64,000 bases of DNA from a virus. This document shows positions 61,724 to 64,000 of the stretch, in pieces. The DNA is taken from positions 1 through 64,000 of the IMG/VR virus record IMGVR_UViG_3300044639_001309; one strand, given 5' to 3'. Positions within the stretch are counted from its first letter, which is position 1. Every line of letters starts with the position of its first letter. Below the pieces are notes generated by a model. It was not told the origin of the DNA and did no database searches. It saw only the letters and a list, made by a program, of their open reading frames with translations. Position numbers and translations under genes: made by a program.

Positions 61724-63093
61724 AATTTTTCTCCTTGTTCAAATCCACGGAATCGCAAAAATCGAGGAAACCTCAAACTATACGATCCGTCTTGGTTTTG
61801 CGTAACTGCGTCAGCTTCAACTTCAACCACGCACCCCAAAAGTTTATCCCTAGCGGTCCAATACTCATCGCGATCGCTATCAGACAAACCACTGCCAACA
61901 TTAACCCTAATATTTCGGTCATTATCGACTCCTTCACAAATTATAGCACCCAACCGGCCAAGATTGCGACCGGTTCCTTCTTCGAAACCCACAATATCGA
62001 GATCAACAGTAATAGTAGGTTTCCATTTCATCCAAAAGTCTGAACGTTTGCACTCGTAAGGTGCATCCATGTTCTTGATCATGATGCCTTCATAACCTTC
62101 TTGTACTGAAGCTTCGGCAAACCTGCGCATGACATCATGTCCTTCTGCTGTGTCCAAGTCCACATCCATACCGGGCATGATTTGCACACACCCATTTTCT
62201 GGTAACATTGCTTGAGCACGTTTTAAGAGATCAATTCGCTTGTGCTGTTGCAAATTACAAAAGCCTTCACGGAACTCTGTCAACGGCAAGATGTCAAACA
62301 CATGATACACCATGTTGTCTGTTTTAGCATTGCTCTTGCGTTGTGCTTGCTTCATCAAGTCCTGGAAATTCTTGCCCACAATCTCGCCATCCAACACAAA
62401 CTGTCCACCAAAGGCAGAATCACGCTGGAATGCTTTGCGATGTTCTTCGATAAAGTCTGCAATCTGTGGGAAGTTCTCAAACTCTTTGCCATTACGGCTG
62501 TACAATGTACAAGCAGATCCATTCACAACTGCCAACACACGCACACCATCCAGCTTGACTTCCAGGCGTTTGATACCTTTTAACTTTTTGGGCTGGTCTG
62601 TAGAATCCTGGGCCAGTTGGCAACTGAAGATTGGTATCTTCCATTCAGTCTTGCCCAGTACTTTGTTTAGAGTTTTCTCTGAGATACCGCATCTCAAGTC
62701 CTTGATCAACACCCGTCGAGCCAAGTTATTCCACTCGTCTGAGTCAAACATTTGACTGCAAGTTTCGATTGCTTCTCTTGCACGATTACCGGTGACGCTT
62801 CTGGTACGTAGACTTTCTAACAAGGCCCAAAATGTAGTCCAGGGGTTAGGCATACCAGTCAGCCCGTTGGTCTCGGGTACCTGACGGATGTTAAAAGTGT
62901 AGAAAGGATTATAGGCCTGGTAGCAATTAAAGAGGAAACATTGTGCATCGGCACTACCAAGTCTTGCCGCCATTAGTGCTTTTTCAATAGTTTTTTCTTT
63001 GTGTATGCGACTGTCCGAACTTTCCAGATCACGTATCCAGCCTGCGGCCATTGTGTTGTCAAACCTTTCGTCGCTAAAATTAATATCTTGCAT
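61720..63093 (-). CDS. 30: T4-type ATP-dependent DNA ligase
   Basis: 457 residues. Adenylation site EVKLDGVR (Lys180), RNGKEFENFP (motif III), FVLDGEIV (motif IIIa), GYEGIMIKN (motif IV) and FWMKWKP (motif V), then the OB domain (DLDIVGFEEGTGRNLGRLGA). Length and motif order match the T4 gene 30 ligase, used for Okazaki fragment joining and repair. A TTAAATACT lies two bases upstream of ATG 63093 with AGGAAG before it. Strongest single link to T4-type phages in the window. Confidence 0.94.
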   Translation of the reverse strand: MQDINFSDERFDNTMAAGWIRDLESSDSRIHKEKTIEKALMAARLGSADAQCFLFNCYQAYNPFYTFNIRQVPETNGLTGMPNPWTTFWALLESLRTRSVTGNRAREAIETCSQMFDSDEWNNLARRVLIKDLRCGISEKTLNKVLGKTEWKIPIFSCQLAQDSTDQPKKLKGIKRLEVKLDGVRVLAVVNGSACTLYSRNGKEFENFPQIADFIEEHRKAFQRDSAFGGQFVLDGEIVGKNFQDLMKQAQRKSNAKTDNMVYHVFDILPLTEFREGFCNLQQHKRIDLLKRAQAMLPENGCVQIMPGMDVDLDTAEGHDVMRRFAEASVQEGYEGIMIKNMDAPYECKRSDFWMKWKPTITVDLDIVGFEEGTGRNLGRLGAIICEGVDNDRNIRVNVGSGLSDSDRDEYWTARDKLLGCVVEVEADAVTQNQDGSYSLRFPRFLRFRGFEQGEKL

Positions 63094-63098
63094 AGTAT

Positions 63099-63593
63099 TT
63101 AACTTCCTGTAGAAAGAATAAGTGTACGTGGATCATCTTTGGCAATTTTAAAACCTTCAATGAACATGTGATGTTCATCACCGCTGTCACGGATACAGGC
63201 ATTGGCCGCAACATACAATGCCGACCAAGTTAGTCCATTGATCTCAGAACTCACTGTGTCGTCGCCCCAATGGTCTTTGTATAACACACGATCCACACCT
63301 TCAAAGGGATGACGATCGCCAAGATTGTTTGCGTCGTAGACACTCCAGACAGCTGACAATCCTAGTTGATTTTGAACATCACTATAATGCTCTTGTTTAA
63401 GTTCAAACGACTTGCTGTCTTGTTCGTATGCACTGGTAAGACCTTTGCGAATGTCTGTTGCGGCACGGGCCAGCTTGATGTACAGTTCAGGTTTGAGTAC
63501 TTCTTCAAGCTGTGTTCTGACCTGATCCAACTCCCACAAGGCGTTATGTATAGTCTTGAATTCTTCAGCAGTGAGTGTAGGGCTACAGTTCAT
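63099..63593 (-). CDS. Phage hypothetical protein (164 aa)
   Basis: MNCSPTLTAEEFKTIHNALW, ELDQVRTQLEEVLKPELYIK, LARAATDIRKGLTSAYEQDS form a helical N-terminus; GLSAVWSVYDANNLGDRHPF, DDTVSSEINGLTWSALYVAA and DEHHMFIEGFKI a conserved-looking C-terminus. Similar domains appear near T4-like DNA ligases. Function unknown. Confidence 0.65.
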   Translation of the reverse strand: MNCSPTLTAEEFKTIHNALWELDQVRTQLEEVLKPELYIKLARAATDIRKGLTSAYEQDSKSFELKQEHYSDVQNQLGLSAVWSVYDANNLGDRHPFEGVDRVLYKDHWGDDTVSSEINGLTWSALYVAANACIRDSGDEHHMFIEGFKIAKDDPRTLILSTGS

Positions 63594-63599
63594 TATAAA

Positions 63600-63752
63600 T
63601 TATTCCTTAACAAACGACACACCTGATGCCATTATCATTAGACCAAATGATGCTGTCAATGCGGCATAAAATAAATCAAGATCTGTTTGACTGTGCTCAA
63701 TGCCACCAACTGCACCAAAGGCAATCAATAACCCAATCATAATTCTAATCAT
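63600..63752 (-). CDS. Small membrane protein (50 aa)
   Basis: TAATG overlap with the upstream gene. MIRIMIGLLIAFGAVGGIEH and a second helix (FYAALTASFGLMIMASGVSF) joined by SQTDLDL. Two-helix inner-membrane protein. Unknown role. Confidence 0.65.
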   Translation of the reverse strand: MIRIMIGLLIAFGAVGGIEHSQTDLDLFYAALTASFGLMIMASGVSFVKE

Positions 63753-64000
63753 TATGCTGTTTCCTTTACAGTTTCCAAGGCTTCTGATAACAACACCAGT
63801 TTCTTGTAAAACTTTGTATCACTCTCGTAAGTGTTACCCACATACCAGACCCCATCTTGCATAATGTAATACCATTCTGCACAGCATCCGTCGGCACGTT
63901 CAAAGAACTTGGCAAAGGTTAAATCCACTGCAAAGTCGAAGCCTTCTTCTCCGCGGTCACGACCGTAGAACGTGCATGAATCTCCGTGGTCCAACTTGTA
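63752..64000 (-). CDS. Phage protein, C-terminal part (runs off the right edge)
   Basis: 82 codons open to the edge: YKLDHGDSCTFYGRDRGEEG, FDFAVDLTFAKFFERADGCC, AEWYYIMQDGVWYVGNTYES. The N-terminus is outside. Contains paired cysteines (GCCAEW) and many aromatic residues; no family recognised. Confidence 0.65.
   Translation of the reverse strand, partial: YKLDHGDSCTFYGRDRGEEGFDFAVDLTFAKFFERADGCCAEWYYIMQDGVWYVGNTYESDTKFYKKLVLLSEALETVKETA

Noticed and set aside
1-64000. Bacterial chromosome rather than phage
   Set aside because: Genes such as sodB, infA, rpsU, clpX and pstS could suggest this, but they stand alone without their usual chromosomal neighbours and are embedded among tail genes, T4-type ligase, endolysin and dozens of small phage proteins.
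1-64000. tRNA, rRNA, integrase, transposase or attachment sites
   Set aside because: I looked for cloverleaf-like segments, CCA ends, known recombinase motifs and flanking repeats in the gaps and saw none; a tRNAscan and profile search would be decisive.

Overview
The window looks like part of a large, strictly lytic T4-type myovirus genome (Caudoviricetes) infecting a Gram-negative, probably aquatic proteobacterium. This rests on a T4-type ATP-dependent DNA ligase, a UvsE-type UV endonuclease, repetitive tail and LamG virion proteins, a SleB-family endolysin beside a holin-like protein, T4-like TAAATA late-promoter motifs, host-like sigma70 promoters, and dense packing of small genes with ATGA or TAATG overlaps. 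It also carries the metabolic genes typical of aquatic T4-like phages (pstS, hsp20, fatty acid desaturase, superoxide dismutase). I saw no tRNA, rRNA, integrase, transposase, CRISPR array or origin. Host identity is inference. Genes fill almost everything; no gene-free stretch exceeds about 300 bases.

Layout. 1-4754: four tail or virion surface genes (LamG-like and glycine/asparagine-rich fibre-like). 4815-10001: metabolic and translation genes (A-type Fe-S carrier, amidinotransferase 1, SodB-like, IF-1, phosphoesterase, NadE). 10000-17700: many small conserved phage proteins, separated by stem-loop plus promoter cassettes. 17783-21673: a five-gene overlapping operon with an asparagine-synthetase-like ATP-pyrophosphatase, an SGNH hydrolase, two unknowns and a ParB/DGQHR protein. 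21793-22666: lysis pair. 22831-30212: small phage proteins, a cupin, a SWIM zinc-finger protein and leaderless early genes. 30382-31721: rightward small-gene clusters, including four micro-genes. 31723-35623: a beta-sandwich-like protein, a radical SAM protein, a possible nuclease-fold protein and a ClpP-like protease. 35704-38113: lipoproteins and secreted proteins including a duplicated micro-gene. 38279-45049: glycosyltransferase-like protein, membrane coiled-coil proteins and two large secreted low-complexity proteins. 45180-49697: PstS behind a Pho-box-like site, desaturase, amidinotransferase 2, UvsE. 49720-56662: virion-like protein, amidinotransferase 3, 2OG oxygenase-like protein, nucleotide-sugar dehydrogenase, second glycosyltransferase-like protein, second phosphoesterase. 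56659-59663: ClpS, Hsp20, thioesterase, ribosomal protein bS21 and ClpX. 59663-64000: membrane protein, DNA ligase and small proteins.

How it fits together. At least five strong sigma70-type promoters (TTGACN, 17 bp, TATAAT) place the predicted +1 exactly on an ATG, implying leaderless early mRNAs, while the same genome encodes its own IF-1 and bS21, two parts of the initiation machinery. ClpX (pore and IGF loops kept), a ClpP-like protease with a full triad, ClpS and Hsp20 suggest control of host or phage protein turnover. Three divergent glycine-amidinotransferase-like enzymes, an ATP-pyrophosphatase, a nucleotide-sugar dehydrogenase, a 2OG oxygenase-like protein, a radical SAM enzyme and two glycosyltransferase-like proteins suggest one or more uncharacterised modification pathways.
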